Of a DNA stretch of 16,830 bases, positions 8,871-16,830 are shown piece by piece. The notes under the pieces were generated by a model. It saw only the letters and a list, made by a program, of their open reading frames with translations. It did no database searches and was not told the DNA's origin. The position numbers were made by a program, and so were the translations under genes. Position 1 is the first letter of the stretch, and each line of letters starts with the position of its first letter. Source of the stretch: an uncultured Ligilactobacillus sp. (GTDB lineage: Bacteria; Bacillota; Bacilli; Lactobacillales; Lactobacillaceae); contig CAKPZY010000036.1 in assembly GCA_934215475.1 (NCBI GenBank), positions 1 through 16,830 of the forward strand. The letters are read 5' to 3'.

Positions 8871-10436
8871 TTACATCCTCCTAACAATTTTACGCCCTCC
8901 AGGAAAGACTTTCCATTCTTTCTTTGTCAAGAGGCCAACTTTGACAGCACCGTACACGAAGACCACTATACCAACAACAATGCCAAGAGGTACAAGAACA
9001 CACGCTGTTGCCCTAGTAATTTGCATAAACCAAGAAACTATCATCATCACGATCCAAACGATAAGCGACATCAACAATGTGCAAAAAGCAAGTCTCGCAG
9101 CAAATTTCACATCCCAAGGTTTGCGTTCAAAAAGGTCAGAAGGGCAGCTAATCACTACGACTGCCAACCCAACACATAAACTGAGGTCCGTGCTGATTGC
9201 TGCGCCTGTGATGTCGAACAGCGCAATCATCCAGCTATTAGTGAGGATCTTGCAAATAATGGTTACTATGGCGGCAAAAAAGGTCCCCCTAAAATGACCG
9301 CGACTTTGCAAAATGGCATTGAAAATACTGAGCGCAGAAATCAATGGAACACTCAAAACATAACAACTTATAGTCACAGTCAACCTAGAGTCTCCAAACA
9401 GCAATAAATTGATCTCCGGCATTAAACTTATCATTCCTGCTGTTGCAGCTATTGCCAGTGAAATGCCTGCATGCAGCATAGAACGTGAAACTCGCTGATA
9501 ATTACCTTTTTGACCTTTTTTAAATGCGAAAGTTAAAGACGGTAGTAACGTTGCTGAAAAGCTGAAGGCAACAGTCATACCTAACTGGACCAACGGTTGT
9601 CCTCGATCATAAACTCCCTTAATAAACTTGGCATGATCGACAGCCATTCCTAAATGCCGCAGACCTCTGAGTACCGTAAAAGAATCCACCAGTTGCAAAA
9701 TGACCATTAGTGCAGAAAAAAGACAGATGATCATTCCATCTTTAAAAACTTGTTTGGTTAGCTTTGCAAAACTGACGTGTTTTTGCTTAAAGACACGAGT
9801 TAGCTTGAAATTTCTAAAAGCTGGGGCTAACGTGAATACAGCTGTCAGACCGCCAGCAACCGAACCAAACATAGCTAATGAACCTATTTTATAGACTGAC
9901 CACTGCAAATGACTACCGATCACGGCAGCACCGATAATTAGTACTACTCGCACAAATTGTTCGCTTACCTGAGAAATCGCAGTTGGCCCCATTTTAAAAA
10001 TTCCTTGATAATACCCGCGAGAACTCGCTAAAAATGGTATCAATAAAAACATCCATGACACACTGCTCACGAGCGGCTGCAACCTATGATCTCCCATTGT
10101 TTCTGCAAGCCAACCTGAACCAGTTTGTAAAAACAAAAACATACCACACCCAAGCAAGGTCAAAATGATAAGCAATTTAGTTATTATTTCTTGCTTTCTC
10201 GCGGGGTCATCCTCTTCGGCGATTAGCTTAGAAATGAAAACCGGGAGCCCATTCAAAGCCAAAGTCACCCCGATCCCATAAATTGGATAAATCTGCTGGT
10301 AGACATAAAAACCGGTATTTCCCACAATATTTTGGAATGGGATCCGATAAACTGCACTTAATATTTTGGCGATCAAAGCCGCAGCTGTCAGGACCAGCGC
10401 ACCGTTCATGGTAGTTTTCATCCGCTCGCTTTTCAC
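8871..10436 (-). CDS. MOP-superfamily flippase, SpoVB/YabM type
   Basis: This is a 521-residue polytopic membrane protein of the polysaccharide biosynthesis/MurJ-like MOP family, with about 14 hydrophobic segments from residue 12 onward. Relatives move lipid-linked sugar or peptidoglycan precursors across the membrane. The N-terminal signature (NGALVLTAAALIAKILSAVYRIPF) and the FYVYQQIYP region are typical of SpoVB/YabM/YtgP proteins, but the substrate cannot be read from the sequence. The GTG start (10434-10436) shares one base with the mfd TAG, so translation is probably coupled. An ATG five codons later (10419-10421) is the alternative; neither has a strong ribosome binding site. The neighbours match yabM of B. 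subtilis. It has no visible promoter of its own. Confidence 0.9.
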   Translation of the reverse strand: MKSERMKTTMNGALVLTAAALIAKILSAVYRIPFQNIVGNTGFYVYQQIYPIYGIGVTLALNGLPVFISKLIAEEDDPARKQEIITKLLIILTLLGCGMFLFLQTGSGWLAETMGDHRLQPLVSSVSWMFLLIPFLASSRGYYQGIFKMGPTAISQVSEQFVRVVLIIGAAVIGSHLQWSVYKIGSLAMFGSVAGGLTAVFTLAPAFRNFKLTRVFKQKHVSFAKLTKQVFKDGMIICLFSALMVILQLVDSFTVLRGLRHLGMAVDHAKFIKGVYDRGQPLVQLGMTVAFSFSATLLPSLTFAFKKGQKGNYQRVSRSMLHAGISLAIAATAGMISLMPEINLLLFGDSRLTVTISCYVLSVPLISALSIFNAILQSRGHFRGTFFAAIVTIICKILTNSWMIALFDITGAAISTDLSLCVGLAVVVISCPSDLFERKPWDVKFAARLAFCTLLMSLIVWIVMMIVSWFMQITRATACVLVPLGIVVGIVVFVYGAVKVGLLTKKEWKVFPGGRKIVRRM

Positions 10437-13400
10437 TATGCATCAACTGCTTTCTTTGCAGGAGCAGTCTCATCGGCCGCTAAACTTCGCGTCAAATTCT
10501 GAAGCTGCCCAATAACATCTGGCATCGTCGTTTTTGGCTGAATAACCAAAGAAATGTTGGTATGAGTGGTGCCGGGGTTTAATGACGCGCTTAATGTTGT
10601 TTGTGCAATTGCTTTTAACAGCTGCTTAGCCTGCAAGTCACTTGTTGCTTTTTGACTTAATTTAATAGTGATCTTCTGATCATTTTGCCGGATCGAATCC
10701 AACATTGCTCTATCAGAATACATTTTCAACAAGCCAATATCAAGCAACGCGGCAACTTCCGTTGGATATTCTCCAAAACGGTCGATCAAATCATCTTGAA
10801 CCTCTGCATACTGTTCCTTGGATTCAAGCTGGCGAACTCGCTTATAAATCTCGATCTTCTGACGTGGATCCTCAATATATGTGCCTGGCAGATAAGCCTC
10901 AACGTCCAAATTGATTTCAGTATCTGTTTTAGGCTGGACCATCTTACCGCGTTTTTTAGCCACAGCTTCATTTAACATTTGGGTATATAGATCATAGCCA
11001 ACTGAATCAATAAAGCCGTGCTGCTGCTTCCCTAAAATATTGCCAGCACCGCGGATCGAAAGGTCGCGCATAGCAATTTTAAAGCCAGAGCCTAATTCCG
11101 TAAAATCTTTGATCGCTTCTAATCTTTTTTCACTAACTTCGTTTAATACTTTGTCAGGTTGATACATGAAGTAAGCGTAGGCTACACGACTGGAACGCCC
11201 AACACGCCCCCGCAACTGATATAACTGGGCCAAGCCCATTCTGTCGGCATTTTCAACGAACAAAGTATTGACATTTGGAATGTCAACACCCGTTTCAATA
11301 ATAGTCGTCGTGACAAGCACATCATATTCACCATTGATAAAATCGTATAAGATCCGTTCCATTTGAGTTTCACTCATCTGTCCGTGGATATACGCAATCC
11401 TTGCATCAGGTACTAACGCCTGCAATTCATCAGTGATTTTTTCGATATCAAAGACACGATTATGCAAATAAAAGACCTGTCCGCCCCGTGCCAGCTCACG
11501 ATTGATTGCATCTACCACAACTCCATAATTTTGTTCCATTACATAGGTCTGGATGGGATAACGATTCATAGGAGCAGTCTCGATCACAGACAGATCTCTG
11601 ACACCAAGCATGGACATATTCAGTGTCCGCGGAATCGGAGTAGCCGTCAGTGTCAACACATCAACATTTGACTTGAGCTTCTTCAACTTTTCTTTGTGTT
11701 TAACTCCAAAACGCTGTTCTTCATCGACGATCAATAACCCCAAATCAGCAAATTTAACATCATTTGACAATAAGCGATGGGTCCCAACTACTATATCACA
11801 GAGCCCTTCGCGCAGATCTTTGATCGTCTGGTCCGTTTTCTTTTTAGTAACAAATCTGGATAGAATACCTATCTCAACTGGAAAGCCGGAGAAACGTTCG
11901 ACTAAAGTTTCATAGTGCTGTTGGGCCAAAACAGTCGTCGGAGCAAGAAAGGCTACTTGCTTGCCATCCTGGACAGCCTTGAAAGCAGCACGCATTGCTA
12001 CTTCTGTCTTCCCGTAGCCAACATCTCCGATCAACAGGCGATCCATAGGCTTTTGCTTTTCCATGTCACTTTTAACTTCTTTTGCGCTGCGCAATTGATC
12101 AGGAGTTTCAGTGTACGGAAAAGCATCTTCGAACTCTTGCTGGTAGCTGTCGTCTTTGGAAAACGCAAAGCCTTTCTCAGCTTCGCGTTTGGCATACAGG
12201 TCGACCAAATCATCTGCAATGTCTTCGATCTTACCAGCAACGCGTTTTTTCGTCTTGGTCCACTCGCTGCCGCCAAGTTTATTAATGTGGGGAGCTTTGG
12301 CTTCTGAAGAAACATATTTTTGGACGCGATCCAACTGCGTAACCGGTATAAACAGCTGATCATCATTTTGGTAATCGATCGTCAAATAATCTTGGTGTTT
12401 ACCATCGACTTCAATAGTTTTCATTCCCATGAAGCGGCCGATACCATGATTGATGTGAACGACGTAATCTCCCTTTTTTAAATCAGTGTAACTCTTAAGC
12501 CGCTCGGTATTCTTCATTGTCTGTCGTTTGGGCTGCTTTTTAGTAGCCTTAGCGAATAATTCGTGTTCTGTTAAGACAACCAAGTTGGCTTGCGGCAGCT
12601 CAAACCCACTATGGAGTGTCCCTGCCACCACCTGGACAGTCTTTTCCTGCAGGCTATCACCTTTAGTGATGATACTTGGGATCTCAAAATCATCTAAGGT
12701 CTGGGATACTTTGGCTATTCGTTCATTGTCCGGCACTAAAATTACTACTGTTTGCTGCTGCTTATTCCACCGATCTGCTTCAGTTTTTAACAAAGGCATT
12801 TGCCCAAAAAACTGTTGAACTGCACGAGCTTTAACATCCATTAACTGAGAAAAACGAATATTCCCCATTCCTTTTTGAAAAAGTGAAAGAAATATTTGAG
12901 GATGGTGGTCTTTTTGCTGCCGCGTTCTCAAATCAACAGACAACTCAATATGAGGTAACACTTTTTGCCGCTTGAGCTCGGCTACCAACCACTCACCGTT
13001 GTCGGTGTGTAAATCATTTTCTTTATCCAGCAGACGAGAATAATCATCAAAGACTACAAGGCCGTTATCCTGCAAATAATCCAAGAGTCCTACTTTCTCT
13101 GAAAATATTTCAGCAGCAAATGGACGTGACTCGTCTCGCAAAATACCATTTTCAAAATCACTGAATACTTCTTGAAAATTAGCTGTCAACCGCTGCTTTT
13201 CTTCTTCATCCTGCAATTCATCCAGATGTCGTTGGTAAACCACGCGAATTTTTTTTGCAGCTCTTTTTAATGTCTCTGGGAAAGCTATAAAATCGGTTGC
13301 CGGTAATATTTCAGTATGGTCAACATTTTTGATACTGCGCTGATCAGTCGCATCAAAAACGCGCAAGGAATCAATTTCGGTATCAAATAAATCACACCTT

Positions 13401-13966
13401 ACAGGATATTCTGAATTCAAACTGTAAATATCCAGTATCGAGCCCCGAACTGCGAAATCCCCCGGCCGCTCAACCATTTTCTCCCGTGTATATCCCATTG
13501 CAGTCAACAACCTAGCTGTTTTTTCAAGTCCAATATCGTCACCTACTGCAAGGCGCAACTGAGCTTGCTGCCAAACTTTTGGAGTCGGCAAAAATCTTTT
13601 TAAGCCAGCAGTCGAAGTAACAATAATTGCTTTCTTCCCCTGAGCTAATGCCTCGAGTGCCTCAACTCGTTGACTTTTAAAGTCGGGAGAACTAGTCGCG
13701 ATCTCTTCAGCCATCATTTCATCGACTGGGAACAAAAAGACTGAGTCTTCATCTAAAAGATTAGTCAGATCATCTGCTAACTGCTGTGAATGAAAAAGAT
13801 CATCAGTCGCTACGATGATCGGCTGCTTTTTCTCACGAAACAATTCAGCAAGCATGACAGTTTTGGCCGATCCATTCAAACCAGTCAACAAATGGTGACC
13901 GGACGCTAATGCGCCTTGCCATTTATTATATTCCGGGATCTTTCCAAATAGATCCGTAATTTTCAT
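10436..13966 (-). CDS. mfd: Transcription-repair coupling factor Mfd
   Basis: Mfd is a DNA translocase that removes RNA polymerase stalled at lesions and recruits UvrA, starting strand-specific repair. The 1176 residues match the usual length. A UvrB-like module lies at the N-terminus, including the ERPGDFAVRGSILDIY segment (166-181). The RNA polymerase interaction domain lies near 495-550 (KGDYVVHINHGIGRF). The helicase motor has Walker A GDVGYGKT (647-654), DEEQ (748-751) and TATPIPRTL (774-782), then the RecG-like translocation motif. A C-terminal TRCF domain follows. The ATG is preceded by GGGAGG 11 bases upstream. It follows pth, as in most Firmicutes. Identification is secure. Confidence 0.98.
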   Translation of the reverse strand: MKITDLFGKIPEYNKWQGALASGHHLLTGLNGSAKTVMLAELFREKKQPIIVATDDLFHSQQLADDLTNLLDEDSVFLFPVDEMMAEEIATSSPDFKSQRVEALEALAQGKKAIIVTSTAGLKRFLPTPKVWQQAQLRLAVGDDIGLEKTARLLTAMGYTREKMVERPGDFAVRGSILDIYSLNSEYPVRCDLFDTEIDSLRVFDATDQRSIKNVDHTEILPATDFIAFPETLKRAAKKIRVVYQRHLDELQDEEEKQRLTANFQEVFSDFENGILRDESRPFAAEIFSEKVGLLDYLQDNGLVVFDDYSRLLDKENDLHTDNGEWLVAELKRQKVLPHIELSVDLRTRQQKDHHPQIFLSLFQKGMGNIRFSQLMDVKARAVQQFFGQMPLLKTEADRWNKQQQTVVILVPDNERIAKVSQTLDDFEIPSIITKGDSLQEKTVQVVAGTLHSGFELPQANLVVLTEHELFAKATKKQPKRQTMKNTERLKSYTDLKKGDYVVHINHGIGRFMGMKTIEVDGKHQDYLTIDYQNDDQLFIPVTQLDRVQKYVSSEAKAPHINKLGGSEWTKTKKRVAGKIEDIADDLVDLYAKREAEKGFAFSKDDSYQQEFEDAFPYTETPDQLRSAKEVKSDMEKQKPMDRLLIGDVGYGKTEVAMRAAFKAVQDGKQVAFLAPTTVLAQQHYETLVERFSGFPVEIGILSRFVTKKKTDQTIKDLREGLCDIVVGTHRLLSNDVKFADLGLLIVDEEQRFGVKHKEKLKKLKSNVDVLTLTATPIPRTLNMSMLGVRDLSVIETAPMNRYPIQTYVMEQNYGVVVDAINRELARGGQVFYLHNRVFDIEKITDELQALVPDARIAYIHGQMSETQMERILYDFINGEYDVLVTTTIIETGVDIPNVNTLFVENADRMGLAQLYQLRGRVGRSSRVAYAYFMYQPDKVLNEVSEKRLEAIKDFTELGSGFKIAMRDLSIRGAGNILGKQQHGFIDSVGYDLYTQMLNEAVAKKRGKMVQPKTDTEINLDVEAYLPGTYIEDPRQKIEIYKRVRQLESKEQYAEVQDDLIDRFGEYPTEVAALLDIGLLKMYSDRAMLDSIRQNDQKITIKLSQKATSDLQAKQLLKAIAQTTLSASLNPGTTHTNISLVIQPKTTMPDVIGQLQNLTRSLAADETAPAKKAVDA

Positions 13967-13990
13967 AGCTTAAAAAACCTCCCAAAATAA

Positions 13991-14018
13991 AAAGACCTCT
14001 GAAATGCAGCTAAGGTTA
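13991..14018 (-). terminator. Weak hairpin between pth and mfd
   Basis: On the minus strand ACCT and AGGT pair around a CTG/CAG inner stem, followed by CTTTTTATTTT. The stem is short and interrupted, so this is at best an attenuating terminator between pth and mfd. Confidence 0.3.
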
Positions 14019-14023
14019 TACCA
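14015..14023 (-). promoter_or_regulatory. Candidate mfd promoter (extended -10)
   Basis: TGG before TATAAC (hexamer 14015-14020) gives an extended -10 about 50 bases before mfd. There is no good -35. The weak hairpin lies just downstream of the start point, so initiation here would pass through it. Confidence 0.35.
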
Positions 14024-14065
14024 GACGGGTTCACAAAGTGCGCCTAAACCACTATCCAGCTGCTT

Positions 14066-14623
14066 TCAATTAAACTTGTTCATCGTGTTCATAAAAGTAT
14101 TACCTGCCAACCAGTACTCAACCGCATCGCAAGCAGATGTGAGTGCCTGTTCCATTGCAGGCTTTTGTGTGGAAGTAAAACGTGATAATACCCATTGCAC
14201 TACAGCCTGGTTTTGCGGGTGATCTATCCCGACCTTGATCCTTTTAAAGTTCTGGGTGTGCACATGCGCGATCACACTTTTGATACCATTATGGCCCCCG
14301 GCTGACCCCTTTTGCCGTAATCTGATTTTGCCTAGTTCAAGGTCCATATCATCATGAATAATCATTATATCGTCAATATTAATATCAAAATAAGTCATTA
14401 AAGGACCGACAGCACGGCCTGAATCATTCATAAATGTAGTCGGCTTTACTAGCAGGACCTTTTCACCGTTTATGAAGGCTGCCGCAATTAAGGCATCAAA
14501 TTTTTCCTTATTAAAATTTGCACTAAATCTATCGGCTAATTTTTCAACAACGGAAAAACCAACATTATGTCTTGTCTTTTCATACTTTCTGCCGATATTT
14601 CCCAAGCCAACTATCATTTTCAT
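14066..14623 (-). CDS. pth: Peptidyl-tRNA hydrolase
   Basis: Pth frees tRNA from peptidyl-tRNA that falls off the ribosome, and is usually essential. At 185 residues it is of normal size. The N-terminal strand KMIVGLGNIGRKYEKTRHNVGF carries N9 and the catalytic H19. The other expected residues are present: N66 (FMNDSG), D91 in the HDDMDL segment, and N112 in GGHNGIKS. The ATG at 14621-14623 is preceded by AAGGGAAG about ten bases upstream; a second ATG two codons on is less well placed. It is divergent from ldh, with a perfect extended -10 about 160 bases upstream, so its mRNA has a long leader. Identification is secure. Confidence 0.97.
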   Translation of the reverse strand: MKMIVGLGNIGRKYEKTRHNVGFSVVEKLADRFSANFNKEKFDALIAAAFINGEKVLLVKPTTFMNDSGRAVGPLMTYFDINIDDIMIIHDDMDLELGKIRLRQKGSAGGHNGIKSVIAHVHTQNFKRIKVGIDHPQNQAVVQWVLSRFTSTQKPAMEQALTSACDAVEYWLAGNTFMNTMNKFN

Positions 14624-14674
14624 TCTTTGTAAACTTCCCTTGATTTAATTTTTGAGGATTGTGAATAATCAGAC

Positions 14675-14722
14675 TTATTTTGTCTTCTTTTGTGAAGCGT
14701 TTTCATCGATCAAACGCAACAT
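14675..14722 (-). CDS. Possible 15-residue ORF in the pth leader
   Basis: Within the pth leader an ATG at 14720-14722 opens a 15-codon frame (MLRLIDENASQKKTK) ending at 14675-14677. It has no good ribosome binding site. It overlaps the cre-like site. I list it only because the leader is otherwise unexplained; it may be chance. Confidence 0.15.
   Translation of the reverse strand: MLRLIDENASQKKTK
14692..14706. promoter_or_regulatory. Candidate cre (CcpA) site between pth and ldh
   Basis: Read on the minus strand, ATGAAAACGCTTCAC matches the cre consensus at 13 of 15 positions under WTGNAANCGNWNNCW, with the conserved CG core and TG; the trailing CW is missing. It lies about 65 bases into the pth leader and about 155 bases upstream of the ldh -10. 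CcpA could block pth transcription or act at a distance on ldh; both are inference. Confidence 0.35.
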
Positions 14723-14779
14723 AAATTGACCGAGATCTCAATAATGACCCCAGCTCATAAAAACTGTTCCTGAACTCAC

Positions 14780-14788
14780 ATTATAGCA
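14780..14788 (-). promoter_or_regulatory. pth promoter (extended -10)
   Basis: TGC before a perfect TATAAT (hexamer 14780-14785) gives a strong extended -10. The -35 is weak. Transcription should begin near 14773 and yield a leader of about 150 bases. It is divergent from the ldh promoter, whose -10 lies about 80 bases away. Confidence 0.65.
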
Positions 14789-14824
14789 CATTTCATTAAT
14801 AATTATTGAAAAAAACACTCAATT

Positions 14825-14850
14825 TTTTGAAATTGTTATTCAAAATTTCA
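14825..14850. repeat. Overlapping dyads upstream of ldh promoter
   Basis: Two inverted repeats overlap here. TTTTGAA (14825-14831) pairs with TTCAAAA (14839-14845), and TGAAATT (14828-14834) with AATTTCA (14844-14850). They cover the weak -35 of ldh, where a regulator could act. The sequence does not match the Rex consensus (TTGTGAA with TTCACAA) well. The region is AT-rich, so chance is possible. Confidence 0.4.
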
Positions 14851-14866
14851 GAAAACATGTTATACT
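14839..14866 (+). promoter_or_regulatory. ldh promoter
   Basis: TATACT (14861-14866) with a TGn extension stands 16 bases after a weak -35 TTCAAA (14839-14844). The start should be near 14873, giving a leader of about 38 bases. The core hexamer plus extension is typical of strong lactobacillar promoters. Confidence 0.7.
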
Positions 14867-14907
14867 ATGGGTGTTAAAAATGTCACTTAATCACGAAGGA
14901 GAGATAA

Positions 14908-15885
<978 letters not shown>

Positions 15886-15908
15886 TTTTTCAAATTTTTT
15901 TCATATAG

Positions 15909-15942
15909 ACAATGGTCTTTTACAAAAGACCATTGTTTTTTT
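15909..15942 (+). terminator. Strong terminator of ldh
   Basis: ACAATGGTCTTTT (15909-15921) pairs perfectly with AAAAGACCATTGT (15924-15936), and T residues continue to 15942. It lies about 23 bases after the ldh stop. The stem is flanked by A/T runs and may work weakly in both directions. Confidence 0.93.
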
Positions 15943-16045
15943 ACATAATTTTCTCATGCTAGAGAAACATACAAACATCAGTAAGGACAGACTAATGTAG
16001 ATAGAGTGAGCATCCGTTATTTTATAGTGTTGCAACCCGGTTATA

Positions 16046-16054
16046 TGTTATCAT
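16046..16054 (+). promoter_or_regulatory. Candidate cbpA promoter (extended -10)
   Basis: TGT before TATCAT (hexamer 16049-16054, five of six matches) makes an extended -10 about 40 bases before the gene. The -35 is poor. A second, weaker extended -10 (TGTTACATT, 16062-16070) lies 16 bases on. The rest of 15943-16045 shows no clear feature. Confidence 0.45.
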
Positions 16055-16095
16055 TGATTTATGTTACATTAACTTTAGATAAATGAGGGGATCAC

Positions 16096-16731
16096 ATGCT
16101 GTTAAAAACTTTGATCAAGCCAAAAAATGAATTAACTACCGTCCAAGAAGATTTCACTTTGCAGCAAGCTCTGGACACTTTAGAGGATTCTGGCTTTAGA
16201 TGTGTACCAATCTTAGACAAGACAGGAAAAATTTTCCGAGGTAATATTTACAAGATGCATATTTACCGGCACAAATCACGTGGTGGAGATATGTCATTGC
16301 CTGTGACGCATTTGTTAAAAAATGCTACCAAGTTTATCTCAGTCGACTCTGCCTTTTTCAATGTCTTTTTCACGATCCGTGATCTACCGTATATCACTGT
16401 TTTAGATGAAAAAAACAATTTCTATGGCATCTTGACCCACAGTCGGCTGCTGGAGATGCTTTCTCAGTCTTGGAACGTGAATGTGGGGAGTTACGTGTTA
16501 ACTGTTGTTTCAGGAGACGAGCGCGGTGACCTAGTGGAGATGGCACGGATCATCACTAAATATACTGCAATTTCAAGCTGTATCACGCTTGACGTTCAGG
16601 CCGGGGAGTTGGTTCATCGAACGATGTTCACTCTTCCGGCAGATGTATCACATGAAAAACTGAAAAAAATCATTGCAAACCTGGAGCGAAAAAACTTTAA
16701 GGTTCCGGAAATTGAAGACCTTCAAGCTTAA
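16096..16731 (+). CDS. cbpA: CBS-ACT protein, likely c-di-AMP-binding CbpA
   Basis: The 211-residue cytoplasmic protein carries two CBS motifs (about 8-60 and 70-125; FRCVPILDKTGKIFRG and LPYITVLDEKNNFYGILTHSRLLEML) and a C-terminal ACT-like domain (about 131-205). CBS pairs bind adenine nucleotides. A CBS-ACT arrangement with no enzyme domain resembles the Listeria c-di-AMP-binding protein CbpA. The function is not settled in the family; binding and partners here are inference. The ATG follows GAGGGG by five bases. It sits alone between the ldh terminator and the right-edge hairpin and is not obviously co-transcribed. The alternative name is simply CBS domain protein. Confidence 0.8.
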   Translation: MLLKTLIKPKNELTTVQEDFTLQQALDTLEDSGFRCVPILDKTGKIFRGNIYKMHIYRHKSRGGDMSLPVTHLLKNATKFISVDSAFFNVFFTIRDLPYITVLDEKNNFYGILTHSRLLEMLSQSWNVNVGSYVLTVVSGDERGDLVEMARIITKYTAISSCITLDVQAGELVHRTMFTLPADVSHEKLKKIIANLERKNFKVPEIEDLQA

Positions 16732-16754
16732 AACTATCAATCAATCACATAATA

Positions 16755-16830
16755 GGAGTTGGGACAAAACGTTCCATAATCCGATAAAATACCACCATAT
16801 TTTCCTGTTTTTTGAAAATTTGGTGGTATT
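16755..16830. repeat. Nested palindromic element, cut by window edge
   Basis: About 24 bases after cbpA a GGAGTTGGGACAAAA segment (16755-16769) begins a run of dyads. GGGAC/GTTCC forms a small stem. AATACCACCA (16788-16797) pairs perfectly with TGGTGGTATT (16821-16830), enclosing ATTTTC/GAAAAT (16799-16804 and 16814-16819). The outer helix probably continues past the edge. GGGACAAAA-type sequences recur in intergenic repeats of lactobacilli, so this may be a small repeat element that also acts as the cbpA terminator. I cannot prove repetition from one copy. Confidence 0.45.

Noticed and set aside
8857..9297. 146-codon plus-strand frame opposite the flippase gene
   Set aside because: It runs antisense to a strong membrane-protein gene and resembles no family; its Thr/Ile-rich composition is the reflection of the opposite strand.
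14690..14708. Rex operator (TTGTGAA half-site) near pth
   Set aside because: The first half-site is good but the second half does not fit TTCACAA at the required four-base spacing; a cre-like reading fits better.
14675..14722. Resemblance of the small pth-leader ORF to the IF3 N-terminus
   Set aside because: The match is a few residues (RLIDEN) with no ribosome binding site and no further similarity, so I treat it as coincidence.
14726..14746. Second CtsR-like site with TGACC repeats in the pth leader
   Set aside because: The TGACC elements are about 18 bases apart and not full heptads, so the CtsR spacing rule is not met.

Overview
The window looks like chromosomal DNA from a low-GC Gram-positive bacterium of the family Lactobacillaceae. 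The evidence is an L-lactate dehydrogenase of lactobacillar type, AT-rich intergenic DNA, AGGAGG-type ribosome binding sites, a CtsR-type operator and the gene order. The species cannot be fixed from the sequence alone. The gene order matches the Bacillus subtilis pth-mfd-yabM-yabO-divIC-yabR-tilS-hpt-ftsH-hslO-lysS region, with the sporulation and extra metabolic genes absent. No mobile element, CRISPR array, rRNA or tRNA was seen.

Layout. Bases 1-128 hold an undecided gene edge. From 14623 leftward to 174, eleven genes lie on the minus strand: pth, mfd, a MOP-family flippase (yabM-like), yabO/rqcP, divIC, yabR (S1 domain), tilS, hpt, ftsH, hslO and lysS. This is not one simple operon. Candidate promoters precede pth, mfd, divIC, yabR, ftsH, hslO and lysS. 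Terminator-like hairpins follow yabO, divIC, yabR, ftsH, hslO (weak) and lysS. Tight coupling is seen at mfd/yabM (1-base overlap) and tilS/hpt (17-base overlap). To the right, ldh (14911-15885) and a CBS-ACT protein resembling the c-di-AMP-binding protein CbpA (16096-16731) lie on the plus strand. A divergent control region separates ldh from pth. No gap without a gene exceeds 300 bases; the longest are 14624-14910 (287 bases) and 8240-8511 (272 bases).

How the genes fit together. Most serve information processing and quality control. Pth and RqcP act on stalled or dropped-off peptidyl-tRNA, Mfd on stalled RNA polymerase, TilS and LysS on tRNA, and FtsH and Hsp33 (HslO) on damaged proteins. 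Hpt salvages purines, DivIC and the flippase serve the envelope and division, and Ldh is the terminal fermentation step.

Regulation seen. The clearest site is a CtsR operator of three heptads at 10-bp spacing overlapping the ftsH promoter. Most candidate promoters have an extended -10 (TGn before the hexamer) and a weak -35.

I found no convincing undescribed biological system. The points most worth a second look are the triple CtsR box, a 15-codon leader ORF whose stop runs into the divIC ribosome binding site, the His/Asn-rich RGG tail of YabR, the ldh/pth control region, and a nested palindromic element cut by the right edge.
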